Shown here: in pieces, positions 1 through 12,109 of the stretch
Position numbering within the stretch: position 1 is the first letter of the stretch
Layout of the letters: the number at the start of each line of letters is the position of its first letter
Assembly (NCBI RefSeq): GCF_963422355.1
Contig: NC_085101.1
Coordinates: forward strand, 1,574,701-1,638,700
DNA from: Corticium candelabrum
Lineage: Eukaryota > Porifera > Homoscleromorpha > Homosclerophorida > Plakinidae
Length of the DNA stretch: 64,000 nt
Direction of reading: 5' to 3'
Notes under the pieces: model-generated
Told to the model about the DNA's origin: nothing
The model's input: the letters and a program-made list of their open reading frames with translations, nothing else
Databases searched by the model: none
Program-made: the position numbers and the translations under genes

Positions 1-337
1 AGAGGAGTCATTCCACAAAACTGGCGAAACACATGAAAAGTCTAGTAGCTCAGTTGACAAGTCTGGTGAAAAACTTGAAAAGGCAGAGGAGTCATTCCAC
101 AAAACTGGCGAAACACATGAAAAGTCTAGTAGCTCAGTTGACAAGTCTGGTGAAAAACTTGAAAAGGCAGAGGAGTCATTCCACAAAACTGGCGAAACAC
201 ATGAAAAGTCTAGTAGCTCAGTTGACAAGTCTGGTGAAAAACTTGAAAAGGCAGAGGAGTCATTCCACAAAACTGGCGAAACACATGAAAAGTCTAGTAG
301 CTCAGTTGACAAGTCTGGTGAAAAACTTGCAAAGACG
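1..337 (+). repeat. 84-bp coding tandem repeat (28-residue units) in exon 1 of channel-SPRY copy A
   Basis: At least four head-to-tail 84-bp units, beginning at about 2, 86, 170 and 254; the window opens inside the array, so the true number is unknown. The last unit is degenerate at its end. In the frame that matches copy B each unit encodes 28 charged, Ser-rich residues starting [13 protein letters not shown] and ending SGEKLEKA, probably extended or coiled-coil. Copy B has a single unit-like stretch ([13 protein letters not shown]) at 35130-35168. An ATG-initiated reading at 33-365 is in another frame and is not the coding frame. Confidence 0.85.
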
Positions 338-1261
338 CAGAAAAGTTGGCATATTAATTAATTAAGAGTGCAAGTACCAAATCCTATTTACTGTATTGAT
401 GTGTTTATTTCTCTAGAAAAAGTTGACTATGAGCACAAGTTGATAAAACTGCTTGATGAGTCGGATCCACCAAAGAGGACGAAGCTCCAGGCTGTGCTCC
501 AAGAGACAAACTGTTACAAACAAACAGTACTTCATTTGGCTTTTCTACATCGCATGCCACATGAGCTCATTCTTTTGATTGTCAGCCTCATGAAGTTGGA
601 GGATATCGATAAACAAGATGCAACCGAGCACTATGCAGTTGACTATCTGGTGAGTAAAACAATTATTACTTACATATTAGGTAGATCTATCCTTGTCTGA
701 CATCCTTTAAACTGCTAAGAATAGTTATAATTACAACATCAAAATTACGACACTTCCCACCAAATCTATGAGGTTCCTATCTCTGTCTTCTACCTGGGGT
801 CCTGTCTTGTGCAGTTACTACCGGTTTGAGCATCAATCAATTGCTTAGATTACATGAAGCCAAGGCCAGGATTATATGAACTCTGCTGATAGTGTTACTA
901 AGAGTAGTTGATTGACTAGTTTCACCATAGCCACGCATGTCCTTTCTACTTTATTAGCTCAAATTTTGATGAACTCCCTCAGCACATAAGAGATGAAAGG
1001 ATACCGAGGACGTCAAATAATGGTGGTATGGTACGTCGCGTGGCTGAGACCACAAGATGGTAGGCAATCCCTGCTTGCTGTCTGTTGGATGAAGCTGGAC
1101 TGTCACGTTCATGAGGGTCCCGTTCTTTGCACTGACACAGCAGTTCTTCATCACTAGGCAGTAGTAGGAGACCAGTAAATTAGGGAAATGTGAGCCACGA
1201 ACACAGCTGTCAATCACAAATTCCTCCATGACCACTTATATATGCTTTGTAGTCACATTTC

Positions 1262-1335
<74 letters not shown>

Positions 1336-1347
1336 GCACGCACCCAC

Positions 1348-1417
<70 letters not shown>

Positions 1418-4400
1418 GATGGATGGGAATGCAGAGCTGCTCTTATACACGGTTCCCCCCCTAGCTAGTTGACTGTGTTCCTGCGCACTACACAGGAGCT
1501 ATGGGCCGTGCTAAGCAATCTCCTGGGGCCTGGCCAGGTACCCACATGAGCATCGACTACGATGCCAACTGTGGTGTGGGCACCCAAACTCCATCCGAGA
1601 CCCCAAGAGATTGATGGACTTGTCGCAGTCGGGGGGCCTTTGCCACGACAGTCAATGACCAGGTACTCTTGAGTTGAGAGAGGCAATTATGTATGAGGTT
1701 CTTGCCCACGGATATGTCATAGCTCACCATCACTGTGACTTGAACCTGCAGGCCAGATGGGTCCTGGACGTACACAATCCATATCATGACTCTCTAGCCA
1801 ACTGAGCTATAGCACCTGACTTACTCATTACATTTCTGAAGAAATCTAGCATGCTGAAGAAGCCTGACAAACACATGAGAAAATTTTTATCAATTGTATA
1901 TCATTGGTTCAAGTACCTGTAAGAGCGTTACGTTTTAATTCAGCCAGACTGCTAGTCTGGTAAGCAACATTGTTTAGACCTTGCTCGAGAAAGGAAAACT
2001 AACAACCACGTTTATAAAGACATTTAAATTACCAATGTATAGAGATTAGTAATGTAAAATACAATGCAACTCAAAACAGGAACTGGCACAAAGCAGATGT
2101 ACCTTAGATTTTAATGTGATACGATAATCAGTTTTTTCTTCAAGAGGGCGGAGGCAGGGTAAAATGGGCAAAGTTCATTTATTATTGTCATAACCTCGAC
2201 TTGCCTAAGAATTAAGACTTAATACTGGCACAATTACTTGTTGTTATTCTTGGTGTGGTGGTAGACCACACAAATGTGATGAATCTTTTCGGGCTTTAAA
2301 AGCCTTCAAACAGACTGTATCTCAGATACCAATAACAGCTGCCCTCTTAGTTTGGAGTTCCACAGGCCATGATAGAGTATTATTAATTAATTAGTTCATT
2401 TCAGAAATGTAAGATCAACAGCTATTGCTTTAATCTGTGGCAGTTTGACTGGTATTGGGACACGATTGATCATGATTTTCTGAAAAAGTTACTCGAGAGT
2501 ATCGCCTCTAAATGCCAAATTGAGAATGAAGAGTGCAAAGCAATCAAGGCATCCCTTCTTTATCTCTGCCGTCAAACAGTTGATGGTGATCAATGTTTAC
2601 AGCATGTTCTAAAACATGATCGTTCTCGAAATTGTCTGAAAAACCACCTTTCACCGATTTCTTTTGCTGAATGTTTGGAGGAAGCAGTCAAAAAAGGATC
2701 TTGCAAAACAGTTGAAGTAAATACACTATATATTGCTGTTTTGTACAGATGTGTTTTCTCATAGTAAAATTTTTCTTCTGAACTAGTTGCTTGTAGACAG
2801 GGGTGCTGAGCTAAGAAGAGAAGGCACGAGACCTCTACTTCACAACGCTGCCAATTCCAAACACGACAGCTTAGAAAAAGTCGAATTTCTTGTGTCCAAA
2901 GGTGTTGATGTGTCTCAGACAAATGGCGCTGGATACACGCTACTGCATGTTGCTGCTGCAAGCAAGCCTCCTCAACTAAAATTGATCGAATTTGTACTAT
3001 CACACAAAGGTGTCCATGTTGACCAAACAGACAAGAAAGGTGATACAGCACTGCACAAGGTTGTTAAGAACTACGCAGATAGAACAATTCCTTGGGAAGC
3101 AAGTGAAAAGGCTATGAAAGTTCTACTAACAAAGAGTAGTTTAAATGTTGCCAATAAAAAAGGATTCACATCTTTCAGACTTTTGGTAAGAAATATGTCA
3201 AGCAACTGTTCTTTGTAGAAGGCAACTTGTGGTATTTTTTCAGATGACAGCAAGAATGGATTTGTCATCTCAGTTACTTCTAAAATGGCTCTCTGTTGAC
3301 AGGTCATGTTTTTCTCCAGTTGGTCAGAAAGAGTATGAAGAGTCGTCTTTAGCAGAATTATGCAGAAGACACGACGGTCACTCTCTTTTCAATGATCTGA
3401 TGCGATTCATTAGTAATGAAACTATCAGAGGATGCTACTTCTTTATGCTAGAATCAGCTGTTGAAGATGGTTCAGCAGAAATGGTAAAGGTATGTAAGGC
3501 CACCAATCCAAATTTTCAAGTTTAAATTTGCATTTATAAAGATTTGAGTTAGATAATACTTGCAATGGACAAGAAGAGCCACGGTCACAGCTTCGAGCAA
3601 CTTCAATGGAACAGTTTGCTTAAGGTTGCTGCTACATCTAAAGTTGAAGGTGCTACAAAACTCAAACATCTGCGTCTATATGCTCCAAAATTACCCAAAG
3701 ACTTGCTGCATGCAGCTGCTCGGTCAGAAACATTTACAAATGACATTTTGCGTGCGTGCACAAATAACTATCAACGTGCCAACGAATTTTACAAGTGGAC
3801 TCCCGAGACTGGAAGCACTGCACTTCATATTGCTGCCATGAGCAAACACCAATGCAGTGAAATTCTTCTGCAAAGTTTGACGCCGAGAACACTAGAAGCC
3901 ATGGCAACTGTTACTAACATACGTCAAGAAACTCCGTTTAGTCTTGTCTTGAAAAAAAACCGTTTAGAAATGGAGCTCCGTACGAATAAAGTAAGAATTC
4001 TACTACAGAATGGTTACAAACCGACTGTGGAAGATTTGTGCAATGGCTGTGAGCACGACAATGCAGATGATTTCAAGCTACTATTCTTGTCTGGAGACAT
4101 ACTTGCGCATAGCAAAGACCCTCTAAGATTTCTTCTAGTTCTTGCATTGTACTGTCAAAAGCGCTCTAGTCAGAATGGTCAAGCAACATCAAAAGGTACC
4201 CTTGAAACAGGTAAGAAATGACAGCAAAGTGTCAGTTTCGTGCTAGCACTAACTCAACAAAATTACTATTGCTGTCTTACAAGATGGTGCAGCTAATTCC
4301 GTATCATCTCAGGAACAACAGATATCAGCTTGGGCACTTCTCATCAGCAAGCTCGAAACGGAGGCCATTCTAATAATTGATGAGTTTGAAAAGTACAAAC

Positions 4401-7400
4401 ACACTATCAATAAGCTAATTAGCAGTGACGATATTGCTAATGCACATGAGGTTGGATGGACCGAAGTAAGAAATAAGTAGTAATTGATTTGTAGATTTCT
4501 AAATCATCATAAATACGTTTTTGATTATAGTTTCTTGCTAAGAGTAACATCAGTGAATTGGTATTGCGAAAGTTCCACGGAGAATTTATAGACGATGTGG
4601 ACAACAACAGTGTACACCAAGAAAAGGAGGAAAGTAACAAATGGAAACCTGGAAGAGTGACTAAATCTACATGGTACCATCTTCCTGCGCTCATGCTTTT
4701 GTTCTTGCTTCAGTCTCTTTTTCTGCCATATTTTTGGCTAAAATGCCTTGTTTGCTGCAATAAACAAGGTGACCATTCTTCAAGCTACAGAAAAAGGTTG
4801 CTTCAAAGTCTATTAGTTACACCAGCAAGATATCCCATTGTGACGTTTTGCAGTTACATGATAGGATACCTCATATTCCTTGCATTTGTAATCATGCGCA
4901 TAGCGTACTACATTGCCGAGCCAAACCTCACGTGGATCGATTGGGTGATCCTGTTGTACGTCGCAGCAATGATTGCAGAAGAGATATACCAAATATCTAA
5001 CGAACAGACATCGTACTTCAACATCACTAATGTTTTAGACATATCCATCATTCTCCTCTTCAGCTGCTTCTTTGTTTTAAGAATAGTGGGATCTCCAGCA
5101 AAAAATTTGCTGATGATGCGCATTTCAGAGCACGTATTTGCTGTAGCAGCAGGAATTTCTTTTCTGCGAGTTCTACATTATTCGCAAGTTAGCCGTAAAC
5201 TCGGGCCGATTCAAATTTCCTTCATAGAAATAACAACAGAAGTTGTGTCATTTGTCGTCATTCTTGGAGTTATATTGGTTGCTTTCGCACTTGCTCTCTC
5301 TGGATCCTACACTGCTGGCGTTCATACGGCTGACTTCGAGAAAGGAAATATTTCTGTACCACACAATTTTAATGGGTAAGTAAGCAGTCACAAAATTTAA
5401 TTTAAAATTGAATAAAATTGTTGTTACAGGTTGTGGCCATCTTTGGAACTGATGTACTGGTCTTTGTATGGTTATGTAGCACAATCTGATCTTGCAGGCG
5501 AACACGAAGTACTTTGGCTAGAGAGAAAAATGGGAGAAATCATGTTTGCGTTGTGGCTATTAGTGTCTGCTATTGTTCTTCTCAACATGCTCATCGCTTT
5601 GATCGATGCTGCTTTTGACAGAGTAAAGACTGTAAGTCATTAATTTCTAAATGTGATTATTTGTTGTGATGCAAGTTTACATGTTTATAGGAAAATGGGG
5701 CTCTTGTATGGAATCTTGCAGTTACCAATATCATTAGAAACATAAAGCACTCACCGAGCTTCCCTCTTCCTGTCAACCTCGTTTATCTAATTCCCTTGTT
5801 CGCTATGGGATTTCTTGCCTCTCCTGTGCACAGACTGAAGCACTGTTGGCGGAAAGTAAATTCAATCATCTTTTGAAGAAGTAAACAAATATTATATATT
5901 GTTGCATGTGCAGAGCAAGAAGCAAGACCAGAAGCAAAAGCCATTAGAGTTCGATCCCAGGTTTGAGTCTATGATGAGATCTTATGTACGCCGACGAGGT
6001 AAGACTACAAGTGACCATACAAACTATGACGAAAGAGATAAACTGCAGGAACCAGGTGAACCAAATGCACGAAAGGCAGACAAAATACAATCAGAATTTC
6101 CTTTGCAAGGAGAGATTTCTAAACTGATGAGCAGAGTTGAAATGTATCTTCGTCTACAAAAGGCAGAAGAGGATGAGAAAAAGCCAAGTAGAACCGAAGA
6201 ACACAAATGCCACGCAAATGGTACTAGCGATTTTTTAGATAGTCCCTTCACAGACATTAAAGGTGAGAAAAGGAGAGTTCGATGTGAAGGAGTGAGCTAT
6301 AATGCCGACCAATCTAGGGCATCAAAAATTGGCGATAAACGTGCTATTGGAGGTTGTCAGTTTCTGGACAAACCGATGACAAAGGAATTCAGATATTTTG
6401 AGGTGAGCATTGTCGATTATGGTCGAAAGGGTTGGATCGGTGTGGGACTTGCTCATCAGACTTATCCTCTAGACAGAATGCCTGGTTGGGACAAAAATTC
6501 TGTAGCATATCACTGTGATGATGGCAAGATGTTTCATGAAAATGGAATCAGAACAAGTCTGGCATGTCCAGCTCAAGAAGGAGATGTAATAGGATGTGGG
6601 ATTAGATTAAACCCTACCACTCAAGACGTTGACTTGAAGCCTATAGTGTTCTTTACACGCAATGGAGAAGAGATAGGACGTAAAGAGATTCCAAACGTTC
6701 CCAAAGGTGGTTTCTTTCCCATAATAGGACTGGGCAGCGAAGGAGAGAGGGTTGATGTAAACTTAGATGTCGAATGGAAGCAATCCAGTATTGCTATCAC
6801 TACTCTGGACAGCACAGAACCAACGCAGCTAACCAATGTTAAAAAACCAAGATGGAAACGAGATTGTATTGACTACAATGAGCGCGACCAAATAGTATCA
6901 TACACATGTGGACAAGACAAATGTGTAAAACCTGTCGGGGTCTTTCAAGACCTGAGTCGTCCTATGAATGCAGAGTTCAATTACTTTGAAGTCGAATTGC
7001 TTTGCATAGGACGCAAGAAAGCAATAGGAATAGGCATCGCCAATGCCACATATCCATTGAATACAATGCCTGGACTCAAGAGTGGATCAGTGGCATTCCA
7101 TTGTGATAATGGAAATGTATTTAAGGGGGTGTCAGAAAAACAAACCTTAGTGTCCAAACCCACTCCAGCCTCTCGTCATGATGTCATTGGATGTGGCATA
7201 GAATTAATACCCGGACACGGTGGAAGGGCCAAAGCCTTCTTTACACGCAATAATAACTCACTGATTGACAAACTTGAACTGGACATTCCGTCTGGAGGCT
7301 TCTACCCAACCATTGGTATGATGAGTTATGGAGAAGAAGTAAAACTCAACTTTGACACGACACCACCACCGCAAACATTAAGCGTGAAAGGTTGTGCTGT

Positions 7401-9006
7401 AAAGTACCGATCAGTGCGTGTAAGCGTCCACGAAGACATGATTAAGTTTGCAGGTCACCCGGGCAGTATCGGTGTGTACCAAGATGTCAGTTGCCAGATG
7501 AGTCGAGAATTTTCCTACTTTGAGTTGAAATTGAAAGACTACGGACAGGAAGGTGCCGTTGCGATTGGATTAGCCACAAGAGAGCATGATCTAGGTTATC
7601 AACCGGGTTGTACGAAAAACTCTGTAGCATGGCATTTTATTGATAATCATCTCTACCAAGATAAAAAGCAAATCACTAAAATAAAATGCGCACCAGTAAA
7701 TGAGCAAGATGTAATTGGCTGCGGAATCGACTTTACAGAAACTCAAAAGAAATATGTAGAGAGTTGTCGCACGAGTGAAAGCGATAACTGTTCAGAGTTT
7801 GTTGTGTTTTTTACTCACAACAGACAACGTATCACTGACACGACCGTACAAATTTCAGAAGGTCTGTTTCCAACGGTGAGCATGCAATCACCAGGAGAAG
7901 TTGTACAGATCAATACGTCATCAGACGTCGGTGAATGGGATGTTACAGCAATCCGAAGCATAGCACAAGAGTTAGATAATCATGAAAGAGTCAGAATCAG
8001 AGGAGATTGCATTTACTATGTTGACAACGGGTGGAACGATGTGGGAGGTATACAGCTCAAAACGAACATGCGCAATCAGAAGTACTTTGAAGTCAAAATC
8101 TTGAGCAAAGGAGAAAAAAGCACAATAGGCATTGGAATGGCAAAGAAAGGCTATCGTCTCGATTGTCAGCCTGGCTGGCTACAACACTCTATCGCTTTCC
8201 ACTGTGATGACAGATATCTGCATTACGACGGTAGAAACGATGAATTCGTTAACGCTCCCCATATCTCTGAAAATGATACTATAGGCTGTGGTATAGACAA
8301 GACAACCGAGAATGCTACAGGTTCGGTTATCGTCTATTTTACTCACAATGGCAAAGAGATTGGCCAAAGAGAACGGTTTGATCACAACAATGCAGACAAC
8401 CTCTATCCTACAGTTGGCATGCACAGTTCGGGTGAAGCAATCAAGATCATTTTAACAACTGAGCGAGAGAATGATGAACAAGACACACGATTTTCTCGAT
8501 CAGAAAGAATCTCTACAACAGATGACAAAGCAATCTACAAAGCTGATGACACACATCGCCCTGGTGTCATACAACTGGTAAACAAAGTTACCAAAGCATT
8601 ACCATACTTTGAAGTAACCATTGACAAACTTGGCCATGAAGGAGCCATAGGAATAGGCTTAGCACCAAAAGACTATCGTCTTGACTGCATGCCCGGATGG
8701 CTTCCCGGTTCTGTTGGATATCACAGCAATGACGGTTGCTTGTTTGAAGGTACCGGACTTGGCCGAAGAGTCTACGAAACGGGGTCACCAGAGGTGACCC
8801 TCGGATGTGGCGTTGACTACAGCAACAACAGAGAAAACAAATTTTCTGTATACTTTACTTACGACGGACAACGTCAAGCACATGAATCGAAGCTCACATG
8901 TCCTAAAGAGGGATTGTTTCCAACAATTGGACTTCTCAAAGAGGGAGATGAAATAACTTTCACCAGACCAATGAAAAAAGCTGGGAAACAAAAGAGTTCT
9001 CCATGA
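2..9006 (+). CDS. TRPC-like cation channel fused to five SPRY domains, copy A (5' partial)
   Basis: Predicted exons: 2-344 (donor uncertain), 417-649, 2405-2716, 2787-3185, 3244-3489, 3553-4210, 4284-4465, 4531-5375, 5430-5631, 5691-5855, 5914-9006. Apart from the first donor all junctions are GT-AG and every phase agrees. Exons 2-7 encode ankyrin-type repeats ([27 protein letters not shown]). Exons 8-10 encode a six-helix TRPC-class domain: LGPIQISF after S4, pore helix YWSLYGYV, S6 with [11 protein letters not shown], then a TRP-box-like stretch. Exon 11 holds five SPRY domains near 6262-6775, 6841-7365, 7381-7914, 7990-8457 and 8500-8970, each with versions of YFEV, IGIGLA, MPGW, HCDDG, IGCGI and FFT.NG. 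It is inferred to be a plasma-membrane or organelle Ca2+-permeable channel. The 5' end lies outside the window. TGA at 9004 replaces a CGA of copy B, removing about 21 C-terminal residues. Confidence 0.88.
1264..1414. repeat. (CA)n microsatellite in intron 2 of channel copy A
   Basis: Nearly pure CA dinucleotides with a short interruption (ATGCACGCACC, then CGCGCG). It lies in the 1.75-kb intron 650-2404, the only long intron of the channel gene; the rest of that intron has no recognisable gene. Long His-Thr and Cys-Val readings here are simple-repeat artefacts. Confidence 0.95.
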
Positions 9007-9437
9007 AGTGGTCAATACATTGTTGAGGACGAAATACCATTAGCACGACAATCCATACTCAGTAAATAATTGTTTACATTTGTTTCTTTGTTTGCATGTT
9101 AACTTAATGAATGTAGTAGGTTTGCTAATGAGGGCAGCACACAGTTTCTGTTGATTATCAGTACTAGCCACATTGTTGTTGTACATAGCTAGTTGCACAA
9201 CTAAGGAAGACACTATCACGACAAATTTTGACTATGACGTGAAATAGACATTTTAGCAGCTGTTGTTGTTGTTTCCATAGGCTAATGCTTAGATAGTTTG
9301 CTTAGTGACAATGCGCTATGTTCACTGTTTTGTTGCAAATATAGCAGATAAACAACCAAGTCTGTGTGAGTATCAGCATCCAGAAAAAAGATAGATCAAT
9401 GCATGAGAACAAGAGCGGCAAATTTCCAATAGACATA
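9007..9437. other. 3' flank of channel copy A
   Basis: Contains the former C-terminal codons of copy A (9007-9069), still an open frame ending in TAA after the premature TGA, then noncoding AT-rich sequence. No canonical AATAAA was recognised close to the stop. Confidence 0.5.
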
Positions 9438-10148
9438 CTGTATTACACCGCAAATAACAGCATGCCGTTATAAGTGAGGTTTACCAGAATGACAGTCTTA
9501 CTCGCCTGGTAACAATACCGGCATGCCGGTATAGGGTGAGGGTGCCGGTATACTCCAGGGAACACAGCCTCACATCCCCGAGCCTATGCGTAAGCACATG
9601 TGCACTCAGGAAAAAAAGATTTCGTCATCTGCAATGATGGAGGATGCTGCGTCACAATCACATGGGAGGGAAGTGAAAACAATGGAAGACGACCCAACCA
9701 AACTCGTTCAAGACCTCATTCGAAGATCCTTTGCTGCCTGTGGTATAACAAAAGCAACTAAGGAGTGCCTCTATCATCCAGCACTAATGAACATTCTTCA
9801 AGACAAAGGTGTAGGGGATGTTGAAGAGGACCACACAGGACTCACTGACAATGAAGATTCAGATGACTCAAATGATAACTACTAAAAACCCTTTCAATTC
9901 TAGGTTTCAGGACAGACTATTGTTCAGTAGAAAGCAGAGAATACTTGCTAGTGACTTATTGTGTTTGGAAAGTTCGAAAATATAAGAACAGACATGCATT
10001 GATCATGATCCTACCGGTATAAGCAATGTCTGACTTACTCTGCATTTCACTTCATTTACACCGGCATGCTGGTATACCCGGGGTATATCAGCATCTGGTA
10101 ACCCTCAATACATAACGGCATGCTGGTATTTGCAGGGTAGAAATACGG
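9438..10148. mobile_element. Inverted-repeat DNA element with a pogo/Tigger transposase tail, copy A
   Basis: The ends are inverted repeats, roughly CTGTATTACACCGCAAATA at the left and, reverse-complemented, CCGTATTTCTACCCTGCAA at the right, followed inward by CAGCATGCCGTTAT on both sides and flanked by TA. The subterminal parts repeat near-palindromic CCGGCATGCCGG motifs. The inside keeps only a transposase C-terminus (9586-9885), so this looks like an internally deleted, non-autonomous derivative. It is present in both copies of the large duplication and so predates it. Confidence 0.6.
9586..9885 (+). pseudogene. Pogo/Tigger-type transposase C-terminal remnant, copy A
   Basis: A 99-residue frame. 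Residues from LVQDLIRRSF through CGITKA resemble the stretch after the DDE catalytic core of pogo/Tigger (DDE_1) transposases, where an Ile-x-x-Ser-Phe-x-x-Cys-Gly-Ile motif is followed by an acidic tail; here the tail is EDSDDSND. The catalytic domain is absent. It sits inside the inverted-repeat element 9438-10148. It could be translated as a small protein, but a transposon remnant is the simpler reading. Confidence 0.55.
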
Positions 10149-11156
10149 TAAATATATTTTGTATGCAGATGTTAAAATTTTGACCGATAAAGAATTCTCT
10201 ACCTGCATGGTAGACCTCACGAACAGTATATGAATATTGCAGCACTATAATAACCTTGCTATCATGGGATCATTGTCAACTCCCCTCCAATAACAGCTTA
10301 TAAATGAGATTAATGGCTGTGTAAGACAGAAACGGCAAGAAGACATCTGGAAACATTGTAAATTTGCTTTACGACCTTGTCTTTGATGTACAACATCTTC
10401 ATTTTACTTGTTCCTAATGATGTGGCAATTGCTAACGCAGACGTAACTTTATGGGCTGGTAGCCATTTTTGATTTGATTTAGGAAGAATTAAATTAACAA
10501 AGAGGAGACAAAACGGATTAATGCAAGTATTTTACAAAAAAATTGCAGTAAGATAACAAAACCAACTGCGTTTTATTGACCTATTGACAAGCTAATTGCA
10601 TTCACACACGAGGTGGTGTTACCTCTATCCTCACCAACATTGCACTGACCCTCTACTCTCCCTCCTATTCAGCAGGCTCTGTTATGCTGCACAATTCCGG
10701 TGGGCTATAGCAGTTACATTTTTTCATGTAACAATAATTCTAGAATTAATCAGATGCATATGCAAAAAGGATCACAGGAGCCTTCAATACAAGGCCTTCA
10801 GTATAGTTCTATTTGTAGCAGATGTTCTTGGAAAACGGTTTGCTTGCTACATTCCAATAATATTGAACTATTTTACTAGAACTATAGTGTACCTCACAGG
10901 TCCGCGATAGGAGACAAGGGTATGAGTCACCTCATACTGGTAATTCAAAGCAAACCAAAAAGAAAAATGCATGACCTTGACAACACGAAACAACAAAAAT
11001 GTCACTACTGATGACTATCTATCATACATCCCAAGTTAAAATCCAGTCTAGCAAACTGGCACAAAAAGCAGAAATTACCAATCAGAGACACATGCTATAT
11101 TGTAGATCAACTGATGATACTCATTTCCAGAATGCTTACTTCCACGACACATTCGT
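10149..11156. other. Spacer with no recognised gene, copy A
   Basis: AT-rich sequence between two pogo-type fragments. A frame at 10596-10910 has no recognisable motif and is interrupted differently in copy B (45834-46147), which argues against coding. Confidence 0.5.
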
Positions 11157-11513
11157 ATGCACCAGTTACTGGTGTCTAACCACAAAAGCATAAAAAGGCT
11201 GATTGACAGGATCCTTGTACCATATGTCAGCAGAATGAAGGATCACCTTGGTTTGTCTAAGTCTAAAAAATCCTTCTTACTCCCGGATGCCTTTAGAGCG
11301 AATAGAACCACAAATGATTTAGAAAAGGCTAAAGTGGCAAATTTTGTGTTGTCCTTCATACCTGCTAATTGTTCTAGTGACATACAACCCGTGGATGTTT
11401 CTGTGAATAGCCTTTACAAGAGCTATCTGAAAGAAGAGTTTATACAGTGGTATTTTGGCAGAGTGACAGATGCAATTAAAGGTGCACTTCACCAATTGAC
11501 GCATGCGCAGTAA
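11157..11513 (+). pseudogene. Pogo/Tigger-type DDE transposase fragment, copy A
   Basis: A 118-residue frame resembling the second half of a DDE_1 catalytic core. It has ILVPYVSRMKDHLGL, then LLPDAFRA, then FIPANCSSDIQPVDVSVN, followed by KSYLKEEFIQWY. In this family the Asp of the second block and the P-N-C...Q-P-x-D block are typical. The first catalytic Asp region and the N-terminal DNA-binding domain are not joined to it, so it is a fragment. Copy B carries the same fragment (46394-46750). Confidence 0.65.
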
Positions 11514-12109
11514 ACATTAATGTACGTTAAGGCCTTGGGCTGCAGACTGAACGCTGCCCGTGTTGCGCTGCGCATTGTTTTGGTCTTGCTTTCCAAGGCC
11601 AACTACGAGAGCACACAAGAGATGGGTCTAGACGCTTCAGGCAACTGTAACAGTGAAAGAGAACAGTTCATAAGCGACTCAGTCGTTCGTACGTTGTAGA
11701 CTCCACATGAATCGTCTTGAGCGACTTGCAATCGCTTGGTCTTTTGCACTTTCCTCCGTGTTTCTTTCTACAAATGGAGGCCATACTACAGTTCAAAATG
11801 GCTTGAGTGATGAAAAAACACAGAAACGTGCGTCACCGCACATAATCACGTGACACACAAAGTGCCTTCATTCTACAGCCGAACCATCGCCGTATGTGTG
11901 CTTTCGCCATCGATTAAAGGTGAGTCAGTGATGCGAAAGCACATTTTGTTTTCGCCTCAGCAAATATCAAAGTTTACACAAAGGGGTGAAACGAAACCTA
12001 CACATAATGGATGTTATTTGAAGAAAATGTCTTGTTCGATTTTGTGTTTTTGCGTTATCATAATGCTCAGCTATCAAAGTTGTTCTGAGACAGCACTAAA
12101 TTTCCCAAC

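Noticed and set aside
33..365. Open frame starting [15 protein letters not shown] repeated four times
   Set aside because: It is the 84-bp repeat read one base off. The frame that matches copy B and joins exon 2 in phase is the one reading [13 protein letters not shown].
1210..1472. Cys-Val and His-Thr rich frames (also 36222-36627, 29753-30018, 30847-30946)
   Set aside because: They are translations of CA/TG microsatellites.
5899..9006. SPRY array as a separate gene starting at 5899
   Set aside because: Position 5899 is TTG, not ATG, and lies within the intron ahead of a good acceptor (TGTGCAG). The first ATGs are well inside the exon, and exon 10 ends in a proper donor without a stop before it.
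6024..9015. Minus-strand frames opposite the SPRY exon (and 41180-44192)
   Set aside because: They are short shadows of the plus-strand coding exon and show no motifs of their own.
10596..10910. 104-residue hydrophobic frame
   Set aside because: Interrupted by a frameshift in copy B (45834-46147) and without known motifs.
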